Shown: positions 1-11,131, counted from the stretch's first letter. The stretch is DNA of 63,666 bases from Immundisolibacter sp. (GCF_014359565.1 NZ_JACIZD010000013.1:1-63666), one strand, 5' to 3'. Program-made: numbers and translations. Notes: generated by a model not told the origin, from the letters alone.

Positions 1-97
1 CGGCGTACTCGAGATCGGAAAAGCTCGTTTGCATGACGTCTGCTCACCCCCGCTGCGGACCAGGCCGCATTGTCTCAGGACCAAGGTCTCATGCCAC

Positions 98-586
98 CTA
101 GACGTGGGAATAAATCAGCGTTTCCTTAGATCCCATATAAACCCAGCCCTGATATGGGTCGAGCTTTGGCTGGTGCTTTCCGTTCCAGTGGCCGTGTGGA
201 ACAGAGGGAAAGAAGTCGTCGTCGTATTGATGAAATTCCCAATTTGAAAGACCGGTGTGTGTTGCGGCGAAAAAGGACGGAAAAGCGCCGTCTTCATCCT
301 CGTCAGGGGAATAGTCGGGAGTGCTATCGAACGAGGAGGGGCGATCCTTGCCCCGACAGCTGCTGGATGGCGACTCACCTTCATATTCCCAATCATCTTG
401 AGCCTCCCATTCTTCGACTTGGAGAATGCGACCGGCGGCGATGCCCGAAGGATTGGATGGCGAACACATGCCTCTCAGGGCAACGAGCCTATCCATGAGT
501 TGAGACCAACTGATCAAACCCAACAGAAATGCATTTCTTGAGCTATTGAGGAATAGTTGTGCAGCGTCGCGGGTGAGGTATTTCAT
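98..586 (-). CDS. Hypothetical protein, acidic middle, conserved-looking C-terminus
   Basis: A 162-residue protein I cannot assign. The ATG at 586 is chosen over an in-frame TTG three codons upstream. The N-terminal third is moderately hydrophobic (around residues 15-35) but is not a convincing signal peptide. The middle is rich in Ser, Asp and Glu. The C-terminus carries an aromatic, His- and Pro-rich stretch (PHGHWNGKHQPKLDPYQGWV). I recall similar endings in small uncharacterised bacterial proteins, so the gene is probably real. Its base composition is visibly less GC-rich than the neighbouring genes, which suggests it was acquired separately. A 16-bp dyad lies just upstream. No function is proposed. 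Confidence 0.55.
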   Translation of the reverse strand: MKYLTRDAAQLFLNSSRNAFLLGLISWSQLMDRLVALRGMCSPSNPSGIAAGRILQVEEWEAQDDWEYEGESPSSSCRGKDRPSSFDSTPDYSPDEDEDGAFPSFFAATHTGLSNWEFHQYDDDFFPSVPHGHWNGKHQPKLDPYQGWVYMGSKETLIYSHV

Positions 587-604
587 GGTGGCCAACGTAG
601 ATTA

Positions 605-620
605 TCCGACATTTGTCGGA
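605..620. promoter_or_regulatory. Perfect 7-bp inverted repeat upstream of the orphan gene
   Basis: TCCGACA-TT-TGTCGGA lies about 20 bp upstream of the ATG at 586. Its position and compact symmetry fit a repressor operator overlapping the promoter or start region. No regulator gene is adjacent. The rest of 621-840 shows no gene. Confidence 0.35.
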
Positions 621-840
621 ATAAATGAGTTGACAGGCATGTCCGATAAGCTGGGGCCTGCACATGAACGCTGCTCCTGCCGATCCGTCGGCGCCCCGGC
701 CCCCAGGCTGCTCGATCAGCTTCGGGATGGCGTTCGGTTGAAGCACTACAGCTTGCGTACCGAACGTGCGTCAGCTCAGTGGGTGAAAAGATACATCTAC
801 TTTCACGGCAGGCGCCACCTGGCGGGGCTGGGCGCAGCCG

Positions 841-3123
841 TCAGGCGGGCGTCAGGCCCGCCATGTCCAGCATCAGCCATTTGCTGCCGGCGCCGGCGAA
901 CTTGACCTGCACGCGGGTGCGCGGGCCTTGGCCTTCCAGATCGGTGATGACGCCTTCGCCGAACTTGCCGTGCCGCACGCGCTGGCCTACCCACAGGCCG
1001 CTGTCGCTGTCGGGTGCCTTGGGTGGATCGTTCCAGGCGCTGACGCGGCGCGGTGGTGGTTGCAGGTCGGCACGTCCGCCGCCGTCGCGGCGGCCGGGGC
1101 TCCAGTCCGAACGCGATCCGCCGTGGCCGTAACTGCCCCGTTCGACGCCACCGGCCGGACGGGCGCTCACCGGTCGGTCGACGGTGCCGCGCAGGCGCAC
1201 TTCGGTCAGGTGTTCGGCCGGGATTTCCTCGATGAAGCGCGAGGCCATGGCCGGGCGGGTCTCGCCGTGGATGCGCCGGCTCTCGGCGTAGCTCACGTAC
1301 AGCCGCTCGCGGGCGCGGGTGAGGCCGACGTAGCACAGGCGGCGCTCTTCCTCCAGGCGCGCCGGGTCGTCGATGGAGCGCTGGCTCGGGAACAGCCCCT
1401 CCTCCACGCCGACCAGGAACACCTGGCGGAATTCCAGGCCCTTGGCGGAGTGCAGGGTCATGAGCTGCACGCAGTCGGCGCCGGCCTCGCCCTGGGCGTC
1501 GCCGGCTTCGAGCGCGGCATGGCTCAGGAACGCGGTCAGGTCGTCGAGGTCTTCTTCCTCGTTCACGAACAGGCTGGCGGCGTTGACCAGTTCGTCCAGG
1601 TTCTCGACCCGGCCTTCGCCGCGGCCGTCCACGTCCTTGGCGTGGTGGTCCTTGAGGCCGCTGTCGCGGATGGCGATCAGCGCCTGATCCATCAGCGCCT
1701 GGCCCTGGCAGGCGGCGCGCAGGCTCTGGATCAATTCCGCAAAGCCGCCCAGCGCCGCCGCCGTGCGGCCGGTCAGGCCGCCGCCCTGCAGCAGCCGGGT
1801 CAGGACCTCCCACATCGGCAGGCCGCTGGCACGGGCTTCGCCACGCAGGGTGTCGAGGGTTTTGTCGCCGATGCCGCGCGGCGGCTGGTTGATGACGCGC
1901 TCGAAGGCGGTGTCGTCGGCCGGGTTGGCGATCAGGCGCAGGTACGCCAGTGCATCGCGAATCTCGGCCCGGTCGAAGAAGCGCTGGCCGCCGTACACGC
2001 GGTACTTGATGCGCCGCACCATGAGCGCTTCCTCGAAGGCACGCGACTGGGCATTGGAGCGGTACAGGATGGCCGTTTCGGCGCGCGGGTTGCCGGCGGC
2101 GGCCCAGGCCTCGATCTGCTCGACCACGAAGCGGGCCTCGTCCTGCTCGTTGTAGGCGGCGTACAGGCGGATCGGCTCGCCGCTGCCGGCGTCGGACCAC
2201 AGGTTCTTGCCCAGGCGCTCGCGGTTGTGGGCGATCAGGGCATTGGCGGCGGCCAGGATGGTGCCGGTGGAGCGGTAGTTCTGTTCCAGGCGGACGACCT
2301 TGACGTTCGGGAACTGGCGCTCGAACTCGCGCATGTTCTCCACCTTGGCGCCGCGCCAGCCGTAGATGGCCTGGTCGTCGTCGCCGACCGCGAACAGGCT
2401 GGTGTCCGGCCCGGCGAGGTTGCGCAGCCAGGCGTACTGCAGGGCGTTGGTGTCCTGGAACTCGTCGACCAGGATGTGGCGGAAGCGCCGCCGGTAGTGG
2501 TCGCGCAGCACCGGTTGCTGCACCCACAGCTCGTTCGAGCGCAGCAGCAGTTCGCCAAAGTCCACCATGCCGCCGCGCTCGCAGGCGGCCTCGTAGCGGC
2601 GGTACAGCTCGGCCAGCACGGCGCGGTCGGCAAAGCCTTGCGTGTCCACGTGGCGGGCGCGCTGGCCCTCGTCCTTGCGGGCGTTGATGAAGGCGGCAAC
2701 CTGGGCTGGCTTGAGCGTGTCGTCGCCCAGCTCCTTGAGCAGGCGCTTGATCAGCCGCTGCTGGTCGTCGGAGTCCAGGATCTGGAAGGTTTCCGACAGG
2801 CCGGCCTCGCGCCAGTGGGCGCGCAGCAGGCGGTGGGCGATGCCGTGAAACGTGCCCACCCACATGCCCCGCGGCGGCAGCGGTACCAGCTGGCCGATGC
2901 GCTCGCGCATCTCGGCCGCGGCCTTGTTGGTGAAGGTGACGGCCAGAATCTCCAGCGGCGCGGCACGCTCGACCTCGATCAGCCAGGCGATGCGGTGCGT
3001 CAGCACGCGGGTCTTGCCGCTGCCGGCGCCGGCCAGCACCAGGGCGGTCTGGCCGGGGTCGGTGACGGCCTCGCGCTGCGGCGGGTTCAGGCGGTCGATC
3101 TGGCGTTCGAGACTCATGCTCAT
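841..3123 (-). CDS. uvrD: DNA helicase II (UvrD), SF1A
   Basis: A 760-residue 3'-5' helicase used in nucleotide-excision and mismatch repair, close in length to E. coli UvrD (about 720). Walker A (AGAGSGKT, residues 31-38) follows a Q-motif (NPPQREAV). The DEFQDTN Walker B, GDDDQAIYGWRG, QNYRST, LMTLHSAKGLEF and VGLTRARE motifs follow in order. The last 50 residues (WVGQRVRHGKFGEGVI) form the Tudor-like domain that contacts RNA polymerase in this family. The start at 3123 overlaps the stop of the upstream M48 gene as ATGA, so the two are probably translationally coupled. A second ATG two codons later is an alternative start. Confidence 0.96.
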   Translation of the reverse strand: MSMSLERQIDRLNPPQREAVTDPGQTALVLAGAGSGKTRVLTHRIAWLIEVERAAPLEILAVTFTNKAAAEMRERIGQLVPLPPRGMWVGTFHGIAHRLLRAHWREAGLSETFQILDSDDQQRLIKRLLKELGDDTLKPAQVAAFINARKDEGQRARHVDTQGFADRAVLAELYRRYEAACERGGMVDFGELLLRSNELWVQQPVLRDHYRRRFRHILVDEFQDTNALQYAWLRNLAGPDTSLFAVGDDDQAIYGWRGAKVENMREFERQFPNVKVVRLEQNYRSTGTILAAANALIAHNRERLGKNLWSDAGSGEPIRLYAAYNEQDEARFVVEQIEAWAAAGNPRAETAILYRSNAQSRAFEEALMVRRIKYRVYGGQRFFDRAEIRDALAYLRLIANPADDTAFERVINQPPRGIGDKTLDTLRGEARASGLPMWEVLTRLLQGGGLTGRTAAALGGFAELIQSLRAACQGQALMDQALIAIRDSGLKDHHAKDVDGRGEGRVENLDELVNAASLFVNEEEDLDDLTAFLSHAALEAGDAQGEAGADCVQLMTLHSAKGLEFRQVFLVGVEEGLFPSQRSIDDPARLEEERRLCYVGLTRARERLYVSYAESRRIHGETRPAMASRFIEEIPAEHLTEVRLRGTVDRPVSARPAGGVERGSYGHGGSRSDWSPGRRDGGGRADLQPPPRRVSAWNDPPKAPDSDSGLWVGQRVRHGKFGEGVITDLEGQGPRTRVQVKFAGAGSKWLMLDMAGLTPA

Positions 3124-4562
3124 TCCACGATTTTCAGGATGTCGCCGGGCTTCGGTTCGCCCTGCGGATAGTGGCCGTTCAGCAGCCGAAGTTGGGCCTG
3201 GGCATCGCCGGGCAGGCGCGAACCTTGGGCCAGGCGGGCGTAGGTGTCGCCGGCCACGGCGGGTTTCAGGCGCAGGCGCAGCGGCTCGGCCAGCGCCTTC
3301 TCGTCGTCGCGCAGCGGGTGAAATCCCAGCGCCGTCTGACGCATGGCCGCGTCGACCGCCTGGCTGTCCGCCCCGTCCAGCGCCACGCTGGCCAGCACAT
3401 AGGCCTGGTTGCGATGAAAGATGACGCTGACGCGGCCGGGCCGGCCCTGGATTTTCAGCGGCGCGGTGTAGCCGGGCAGCCCGCCGGGGCTGATTTCCTC
3501 GCCGGCTGGGTTCTTGATGCCCAGGCGACGGATCATGAACTCGCGCGGCGTCTCGCGCTGGTTGAGATCCTGGCTGGTCAGCTGCGCCTGGGCCTTGCCG
3601 CCGGGGGCGACGGCGAGCAGCCGATCGGGCCGGTTCTCCAGCCGCCAACCGGCCGGGAATTCGAGAGCGAAGTCCAGGTCGCGGTGATAAAAGCGATTGC
3701 CGCGGCGGATGCCCTGCGCCGCGCTGTCGCCGAACACCAGGCCGTCGATGTGCTTAAGGAACGCCTGGCGGCCATTGTCGGCCGGCTTGTCGGGGGCCAG
3801 GAAGGATGCCTTGGTGAGCACTTCCTTCAGGCGCGTGTCCTCGTCCGGGTGGCTTGCGAACAGACCGTGGTAGGACTGCGGCTGGCGGCCTTCGGCCTTG
3901 GCCTGCGCGGCGGCGTAATCGCCCTGCGCCTTGAGCGTGCGCAGCACGTCCAGGATGGCCTGCGGGTCGTAGCCGGCGCGGGCCAGGTATTCGGCGCCCA
4001 GGCCGTCGGATTCGAGTTCGTGCTCGCGCCCATAGCCGCTGAGCATGGCCTGCCCGAGCACGCCCATGACGTTCTGGCCCACATTGCTGCCCAGACCCGG
4101 CACGAAGATGCTGCCCAGCGTCATGCCCAATTGCGCGGCGGTGGCCGCGGTGTACTGGCGCACCGCATGGCGGGCCGTGACGTGGCCGATTTCGTGCCCG
4201 AGCACGCCGGCCATCTCGGCCTCGCTGCCCAGGTACGCCAGCAGGCCGCGGGTGATGTAGATGTAGCCGCCGGGCAGCGCGAAGGCGTTGATGTCGGTGG
4301 AATCGACCACCGTGAAGCGGTAGATCAGGTTGCTGCGGTGGCTGTGGGCGGCGAGCTTCTCGCCCACGCCCTGCACGTAGGCTTGCAGCGCCGGGTCTTC
4401 GTACTGGCCGTACTGCTGGAGCACCTTCGGGTGCATCTCGCGACCGATGGAGATTTCCTGCGCCTCGGACATCAGCGCCATCTCGCGCCGGCCGCTGACC
4501 GGGTTGGTGGCGCAGGCGGCGAGTGTCAGACACAGACCGGTGACGGTGAGGAACTTGCGCAT
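3120..4562 (-). CDS. M48-family periplasmic zinc metalloprotease lipoprotein (BepA/YfgC-like)
   Basis: A 480-residue putative envelope protease. The N-terminus is a lipoprotein signal with lipobox LAAC and acylated Cys17. The catalytic HEIGH lies at residues 123-127, and the third zinc ligand is supplied by the HELESD motif around residue 182. The C-terminal half carries no classic TPR signature that I can see. It ends in a region resembling the GDxLKIV tail of YfgC-type proteins. BepA-type enzymes degrade misassembled outer-membrane proteins, so a similar quality-control role is inferred. It overlaps uvrD by 4 nt. The nuclease gene upstream ends 5 nt before its start, so all three may share a transcript. 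Confidence 0.85.
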   Translation of the reverse strand: MRKFLTVTGLCLTLAACATNPVSGRREMALMSEAQEISIGREMHPKVLQQYGQYEDPALQAYVQGVGEKLAAHSHRSNLIYRFTVVDSTDINAFALPGGYIYITRGLLAYLGSEAEMAGVLGHEIGHVTARHAVRQYTAATAAQLGMTLGSIFVPGLGSNVGQNVMGVLGQAMLSGYGREHELESDGLGAEYLARAGYDPQAILDVLRTLKAQGDYAAAQAKAEGRQPQSYHGLFASHPDEDTRLKEVLTKASFLAPDKPADNGRQAFLKHIDGLVFGDSAAQGIRRGNRFYHRDLDFALEFPAGWRLENRPDRLLAVAPGGKAQAQLTSQDLNQRETPREFMIRRLGIKNPAGEEISPGGLPGYTAPLKIQGRPGRVSVIFHRNQAYVLASVALDGADSQAVDAAMRQTALGFHPLRDDEKALAEPLRLRLKPAVAGDTYARLAQGSRLPGDAQAQLRLLNGHYPQGEPKPGDILKIVE

Positions 4563-4567
4563 GGTGA

Positions 4568-5359
4568 CTACTTGGACAGTTCGATCTGCGCCGGGTGCCA
4601 CAAACGCATCTGAGCAGCGCCGTTTCGGGACTGGATTTTGCCCCGCGCGATCACATCCCGGCCACGCCAGGCCAGGTGATCGGCCGGTTCGAAGCCTGTC
4701 CAGTCGGCGCGCGCGATGCGCAGCTGCACGCGCCTGTCGAGCTTCAGCAGTACCCAGTCGCCACGCTGCAGGGCGCTGGTGACCCGGCCGCGCACCAGAC
4801 GATAGCGGCCGTCGGCCGGGACCTTGCCGGCCGCCTGCGGCTGGTAGTCGGGCAAGGCCCACAGGCCGCGGCGGGCCACGCGGGCCTGCCGCTCGGCAGC
4901 CAGCAGGCAGTCCGCCAGGGCGACGTTCGGCGGCATGATGAAGCTCACCGCGAGTCCCTCGCGCAGCAGGGTTTCCTCCACGCTGGTGCCGTCCGGGGTA
5001 TAGGCATGCGCCAGCAGCCGGCCGTAGCGGTCCTGTGCCTGCCGGTCGCGCGCCAGACGCACCGGCCCGCCCTTGGGCAACAAGCTTTGCGTGCGCTGCA
5101 AGGCGCGCTGCGCCAGCGGCTGCGGCGTGCCCTTGCGGTAGTTCATCTCGGGCGTGTCGATGCCCAGCAAGCGCACGCGGCGGTCATCGACCAGGCGCAG
5201 CGTGTCGCCATCGTAGTACCCGGCCACGGTGGCCTGCTCCACAGGCCCTGGGGGCCGGCAGGCTGCCGGCGAGTTGCTCGCAAACAGAACCCCGGCCAGA
5301 AACACAAAGGGCGCCAGCAGGCGCCCTTTGTGAGCGAGGCCGGCGAACCGGCCCGGCAT
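4568..5359 (-). CDS. Secreted thermonuclease-family (SNase) protein
   Basis: A 263-residue protein with a hydrophobic N-terminal export segment (residues about 12-28). A staphylococcal nuclease-like domain follows: YDGDTLRL, RVRLLGIDTPEMNY and DRYGRLLAHAYTP give the expected Asp, Arg and Glu positions of the calcium-dependent active site. An extra C-terminal segment of about 90 residues has no motif I know. It presumably degrades extracellular or periplasmic nucleic acid. The start ATG at 5359 overlaps the rpmE stop as TGATG, so it is likely coupled to rpmE, an unusual partner. Confidence 0.85.
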   Translation of the reverse strand: MPGRFAGLAHKGRLLAPFVFLAGVLFASNSPAACRPPGPVEQATVAGYYDGDTLRLVDDRRVRLLGIDTPEMNYRKGTPQPLAQRALQRTQSLLPKGGPVRLARDRQAQDRYGRLLAHAYTPDGTSVEETLLREGLAVSFIMPPNVALADCLLAAERQARVARRGLWALPDYQPQAAGKVPADGRYRLVRGRVTSALQRGDWVLLKLDRRVQLRIARADWTGFEPADHLAWRGRDVIARGKIQSRNGAAQMRLWHPAQIELSK

Positions 5360-5565
5360 CACGCCATGCCGTAGCGGCGCTTGAAGCGCTCCACTCGGCC
5401 GCGGCGGTCGCCGACCTTCTGCTTGCCGGTGTAGAACGGGTGGCAGCTCGAACACACGTCGATTGCCAGCTCCGGCTTGGCCAGCGCGGAACGGGTCTGG
5501 AAGGTGTTGCCGCAGCTGCAGGTGACGGTGACTTCTTCGTACTTGGGATGGATATCGGGTTTCAT
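5359..5565 (-). CDS. rpmE: 50S ribosomal protein L31, zinc-binding form
   Basis: A 68-residue L31. The start is set at MKPDIHPKY, the family N-terminus, not at the longer in-frame ORF. Cys16, Cys18, Cys37 and Cys40 form the zinc ribbon of the C-plus type. Many bacteria carry a second, cysteine-free L31 for zinc starvation; none is visible here. Its stop overlaps the start of the nuclease gene. Confidence 0.96.
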   Translation of the reverse strand: MKPDIHPKYEEVTVTCSCGNTFQTRSALAKPELAIDVCSSCHPFYTGKQKVGDRRGRVERFKRRYGMA

Positions 5566-5649
5566 GGCGCGGTCTGGGTTGGGAGGGCACGGCGCGGCGG
5601 GCCGCGTAGGGTAGAAGAAAGCGGCCCGCCGGGCAAGTTGCACTGCAAG

Positions 5650-6627
5650 TCACAGCAGGTGCTGGACGGCCTCGCGTTCTTCCAGCAGCTCCCGGGCGGT
5701 GGCATCCATGCGGGCGCGGCTGAAGGCGCTGATGGGGAGGTTCTGCACGATCTCGTAACGCCCGTCGCGGCAGGTCACCGGATAGGAATAGATGATGCCG
5801 TCCGGGATGCCGTAGCTGCCGTCGCTGGGAATGCCCATGCTGACCCAGTCGCCGTCGGCGGTACCCAGCGCCCAGCTGCGCATATGATCGATGGCTGCCG
5901 ACGCAGCCGAAGCCGCACTCGACGCACCGCGGGCGGCGATGATGGCGGCGCCGCGCTGCTGCACGGTGGGGATGAAATCGGTCTCCAGCCAGGCCTGATC
6001 GACCAGTTCCGGCGCCGGACGGCCATCGACCAGCGCGTGCGAAATGTCCGGGTACTGCGTGGACGAGTGGTTGCCCCACACGGTCATGCGGCGGATGGCC
6101 GGCACCGACGAGCCGGTCTTGGCGGCCAGCTGGCTGATGGCGCGATTGTGGTCCAGGCGCATCATGGCCGTGAACTGACGCGGGTCCAGGTCCGGTGCGC
6201 TGCGCATGGCGATCAGCGCGTTGGTGTTGGCCGGGTTACCGACCACCAGCACCTTCACGCCGCGGCTGGCGTGGTCGTTCAGGGCCTTGCCCTGCACGGT
6301 GAAGATGGCGCCGTTGGCCTCCAGCAGGTCCTTGCGCTCCATGCCCGGACCGCGCGGGCGGGCGCCGACCAGGATGGCGTAGTCGGCATCCTTGAAGCCG
6401 ACCGCCGGATCATCGGTGGCCACGATATCGGCCAGCAGCGGGAAGGCGCAGTCGCGCAGTTCCATGACGACGCCTTCCAGGGTCTTCATGGCCGGCGTGA
6501 CTTCCAGCAAATGCAGGATAACCGGCTGGTCGGGGCCGAGCATGTCGCCGGCGGCGATGCGGAACAGCAGCGCGTAGCCGATCTGGCCAGCGCAGCCGGT
6601 GACAGCGATGCGGACGGGGGTCTTCAC
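5650..6627 (-). CDS. mdh: Malate dehydrogenase, cytosolic-type (about 325 aa)
   Basis: A 325-residue NAD-dependent malate dehydrogenase of the TCA cycle, of the longer type that is also found in Xanthomonads, Burkholderia and Actinobacteria. The Rossmann motif is [12 protein letters not shown] (residues about 10-21). The substrate-binding segment is [16 protein letters not shown], and the catalytic His sits in [11 protein letters not shown]. The start codon is GTG with an AGAGGA ribosome-binding site upstream. It lies between rho and rpmE with short gaps. Confidence 0.95.
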   Translation of the reverse strand: MKTPVRIAVTGCAGQIGYALLFRIAAGDMLGPDQPVILHLLEVTPAMKTLEGVVMELRDCAFPLLADIVATDDPAVGFKDADYAILVGARPRGPGMERKDLLEANGAIFTVQGKALNDHASRGVKVLVVGNPANTNALIAMRSAPDLDPRQFTAMMRLDHNRAISQLAAKTGSSVPAIRRMTVWGNHSSTQYPDISHALVDGRPAPELVDQAWLETDFIPTVQQRGAAIIAARGASSAASAASAAIDHMRSWALGTADGDWVSMGIPSDGSYGIPDGIIYSYPVTCRDGRYEIVQNLPISAFSRARMDATARELLEEREAVQHLL

Positions 6628-6671
6628 GGGGCGGGTCCTCTGCAGGTGGCGGATTGAAGGGTAGGCCGGCG

Positions 6672-7928
<1,257 letters not shown>

Positions 7929-8191
7929 ATGTGTCTGCGGATTTGACGAGGAGCACCGCGAAAGCGAAGCGCGGCGCAGTTGGAAGAGGCAGTCCGGGAG
8001 ACGGACCGGGAATGAAAACCTGCGAAAAAATTGTTGTTGTTGGCATGTCGCGGCAACAGCCGGACACCCTGAACCTTCAGAACGTCTGCCGGTAATCGTC
8101 TACAGCCGGGCGGCCGGAATGAAGATGAGAGCCCGCCCGAGCCAGTCGAGCTATCGGCACCGGCGATGGGCGACTTGAGACAAAGCCGGGA
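7929..8191 (-). promoter_or_regulatory. trxA-rho intergenic leader
   Basis: The 263 bp between trxA and rho contain no convincing gene. Rho commonly attenuates its own synthesis within such a leader. A C-rich, G-poor stretch on the minus strand near 7950-8010 would suit Rho loading. This is inference from position and composition only. Confidence 0.3.
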
Positions 8192-8518
8192 TCAGAGATT
8201 GCTGTCCAGCCACGCGGTGAGCTGCGACTTCGACAAAGCACCGACCTTGGTGGCCTCCACGTTGCCACCCTTGAACAGCATCAGGGTCGGAATGCCGCGA
8301 ATGCCGTAGCGCGGCGGGGTCTTGGGGTTCTCGTCCACGTTCAGCTTGGCCACCGTCAGGCGCCCGGCGTATTCCTTGCCGACCTCGTCCAGCACCGGCG
8401 CGATCATCTTGCACGGGCCACACCATTCTGCCCAGTAATCCACCAGAACCGGCCCGGGGGCCTGCAGGACATCCTGCTCGAAGGAGTCGTCAGAAATGTG
8501 CTTGACGTGTTCGCTCAT
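8192..8518 (-). CDS. trxA: Thioredoxin
   Basis: A 108-residue cytosolic disulfide reductase with the canonical active site WCGPC at residues 32-36. The cis-proline loop [10 protein letters not shown] is present, and the length is standard. It lies upstream of rho in the common proteobacterial order. It would donate electrons to enzymes such as ribonucleotide reductase and methionine sulfoxide reductase. Confidence 0.97.
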   Translation of the reverse strand: MSEHVKHISDDSFEQDVLQAPGPVLVDYWAEWCGPCKMIAPVLDEVGKEYAGRLTVAKLNVDENPKTPPRYGIRGIPTLMLFKGGNVEATKVGALSKSQLTAWLDSNL

Positions 8519-8650
8519 GGGCTCTGGTTATGGATCGACGGTGGCAGGGACGCAGGACAGGCCTGCGTGGGCGGTGGCATTGCGCCGGGCCGACGGGAAA
8601 CAAAGGCTTGTCGGCATTCTAGTCGCAGGCGGACGCAAGTCAACAACCTT

Positions 8651-10168
8651 TCAATACGCGCTATGGGGCCGCCGATCGAGCAAGCGGTACTGCAGCGCCT
8701 CGGCCAGGTGCGGCATGTCGAGCGCGTCACTGCCGGCAAGATCGGCACAGGTGCGGGCAATGCGTAGCACCCGGTGCGTGGCACGCGCGGACAGGCCCAG
8801 GGCGCCGATGGCCCGCGCCAGGAACTGCTGCTGCGACTCGGTCAGCCGCGCATGCCGGCGCAGGCCGGCCGGGTCCAGACGCGCGTTCAGGCAGCCACTG
8901 CGGGCGAACTGGCGCTGCTGCGCCGCCTGCACGCGCTCGCGCACTGCGGCCGACGGCTCGGCGCCGGCGTGCTCCTGCGCCAGCAACAGCTCGTGCGCAA
9001 CCGGCGGCAGCTCCACGTGCAGGTCGATGCGGTCCAGCAGCGGTCCGGACAGCCGGCCGCGGTAACGGCGCACCTGCTCCGGGGTGCAGCGACAGCGGCC
9101 GCCGGCATCGCCCAGATATCCGCAGGGGCACGGATTCATGGCCGCCACCAGCTGAAAACGGGCCGGGAATTCGGCTTTCAGCGCCGCCCGGGCAATGCTG
9201 ATGTGCCCGGACTCCAGCGGCTCGCGCAGCACTTCCAGCACCTGGCGGTCGAACTCCGGCAGCTCGTCCAGGAACAGCACGCCGTGGTGGGCCAGCGAGA
9301 TCTCGCCCGGCCGCGGCGTAGTACCGCCGCCGGCCAGTGCCGCCGCGGAGGCCGTGTGGTGCGGCGCGCGCACCGGCCGCTGACCCCAGTGGCGAACATC
9401 GAAACCGCCGGCGCTGATCGATTGCACGGCGGCCGTCTCGAGCGCCTCCTGCTCGGTCAGCGGCGGCAGGATGCCCGGCAGGCGCGTGGCCAGCATGGTC
9501 TTGCCGGCACCGGGCGGGCCCAGCATCAGCAGGCTGTGACCCCCGGCGGCGGCGATTTCGAGCGCCCGGCGCGCAGCGGGCTGACCGCGCACGTCGGCCA
9601 GATCGGGCACGCTGGTGCCGTCCTGCGGCAAGGCGCGCTGCGCTTGCGCAAGCGGCGCATTGCCGGTCAGGTGGCCGCACACCGCCAGCAGGTGCTCGGC
9701 ACCGTAGGCGGTGAGGTCCGGCGCCAGGGCCGCCTCGGCCGCGTTGGCCTGTGGCAGCACCAGGCGGGCACCGGCGCGCTGTGCCTGCAAGGCCACCGGC
9801 AACACGCCACGCACCGGACGCAGTTCGCCGCCCAGGCCGAGCTCACCGATGAACTCGTAGCCTTCCAGGCAGGCCGGTGGCAACTGGCCGGAGGCGGCCA
9901 GGATGGCCAGCGCGATACCCAGATCGAAACGTCCGCCTTCCTTGGGCAGGTCGGCCGGGGCGAGGTTGATGGTGACGCGCCGGGCCGGGAACTCGAAACC
10001 GCTGTTCAGCAGCGCGCTGCGCACGCGGTCCCTGGCCTCGCGCACGGCGGTTTCCGGCAGGCCGACGATGGCCAGCGCCGGCAGGCCGCCGGTCAGGTGC
10101 GCCTCGATGGTGACCGGCGGCGCGTCGATGCCGAACTGGGCGCGGCTGCGCAGGGTCGCCAGCGACAT
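8651..10168 (-). CDS. comM: YifB/ComM-family Mg-chelatase-like AAA+ ATPase
   Basis: A 505-residue protein starting MSLATLRSRAQ. An N-terminal Lon-protease-like fold precedes the AAA+ Mg-chelatase domain. Walker A is GPPGAGKTMLATRLPG and Walker B is GVLFLDELPEF. The family Cys-rich motif NPCPCGYLG and the sensor region PLLDRIDLH follow. ComM is the branch-migration helicase needed for integrating transformed DNA in Vibrio and Acinetobacter. It is widespread and not by itself proof of competence. The shorter start at 10168 is preferred because it matches the family N-terminus. Confidence 0.93.
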   Translation of the reverse strand: MSLATLRSRAQFGIDAPPVTIEAHLTGGLPALAIVGLPETAVREARDRVRSALLNSGFEFPARRVTINLAPADLPKEGGRFDLGIALAILAASGQLPPACLEGYEFIGELGLGGELRPVRGVLPVALQAQRAGARLVLPQANAAEAALAPDLTAYGAEHLLAVCGHLTGNAPLAQAQRALPQDGTSVPDLADVRGQPAARRALEIAAAGGHSLLMLGPPGAGKTMLATRLPGILPPLTEQEALETAAVQSISAGGFDVRHWGQRPVRAPHHTASAAALAGGGTTPRPGEISLAHHGVLFLDELPEFDRQVLEVLREPLESGHISIARAALKAEFPARFQLVAAMNPCPCGYLGDAGGRCRCTPEQVRRYRGRLSGPLLDRIDLHVELPPVAHELLLAQEHAGAEPSAAVRERVQAAQQRQFARSGCLNARLDPAGLRRHARLTESQQQFLARAIGALGLSARATHRVLRIARTCADLAGSDALDMPHLAEALQYRLLDRRPHSAY

Positions 10169-10184
10169 GGGCGCCTGCGGACGG

Positions 10185-10412
10185 TCAGGGACTGCCGTCG
10201 AGACGGGCGGCGAGGGCCTCGACCTGTGCCTGCACCCGGGCCAGGCGCTCGCGGGCATCCTCCAGCAGCGCGCGCTGCACCTCGAATTCCTCCCGACTCG
10301 GCAAACCAAGTCGCTGGCTCAGGCGCTGCACCGTCACAGTGCGAAGGCCCTCCAGTTCGCTGGCAATGCCGTGCAGCCAGTGCAGCGGCGAAGGTGGCAC
10401 GGAATCGGTCAT
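10185..10412 (-). CDS. ubiK: Ubiquinone biosynthesis accessory factor UbiK (BMFP/YqiC)
   Basis: A 75-residue, mostly helical protein. The C-terminal half (SREEFEVQRALLEDAR) is the conserved coiled coil of the BMFP/YqiC family, which trimerises. In E. coli UbiK partners UbiJ to support aerobic ubiquinone synthesis. The start ATG at 10412 is chosen over a longer frame reaching 10490, because that extension would run across the NtrC site upstream of glnK. It is divergent from glnK. Confidence 0.85.
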   Translation of the reverse strand: MTDSVPPSPLHWLHGIASELEGLRTVTVQRLSQRLGLPSREEFEVQRALLEDARERLARVQAQVEALAARLDGSP

Positions 10413-10485
10413 CGCAATCACTCCGGACGGGGCGCCGCCGCTCGCTACGGGGTCGCCCTGTTTAAGGTCAGCCGCCCAATTCAAA

Positions 10486-10502
10486 TGCACTCATATGGTG
10501 CA
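10486..10502 (+). promoter_or_regulatory. NtrC-binding site (upstream activator sequence)
   Basis: TGCACTCATATGGTGCA is nearly identical to the high-affinity enterobacterial NtrC site upstream of glnA (TGCACTAAAATGGTGCA, from memory). It lies about 77 bp upstream of the sigma-54 promoter, a typical enhancer distance. The surrounding 10413-10740 gap contains no gene. Confidence 0.85.
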
Positions 10503-10578
10503 ATCGATCGCCTGGGACGTCGTACGAACCCTATTCTCGCTTCGTTTCCGACTATACCCCAATGCCCGATAGCCACTC

Positions 10579-10595
10579 TGGCACAGGCCGTGCTT
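10579..10595 (+). promoter_or_regulatory. Sigma-54 promoter of glnK-amtB
   Basis: TGGCACAGGCCGTGCTT has the -24 GG and the -12 GC exactly 12 bp apart, with the consensus TGGCAC. It precedes glnK by about 145 bp. With the NtrC site upstream it predicts induction under nitrogen limitation. Confidence 0.85.
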
Positions 10596-10671
10596 AACAG
10601 GCCCTACTGGTACATGCCGGTTCAGTCCGCACCGTCTCGCCTCCCTGAACGGGGGCTGGTGATGCGCTTGA

Positions 10672-11079
<408 letters not shown>

Positions 11080-11131
11080 CGCCGACGTGCCGGTTCTTGG
11101 CCGACGAATCCTTAACTGAGGGAGTTTATCG

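Noticed and set aside
928-3171. 747-codon plus-strand open frame
   Set aside because: It lies antisense to uvrD, whose motifs are complete; long antisense frames are expected in high-GC DNA.
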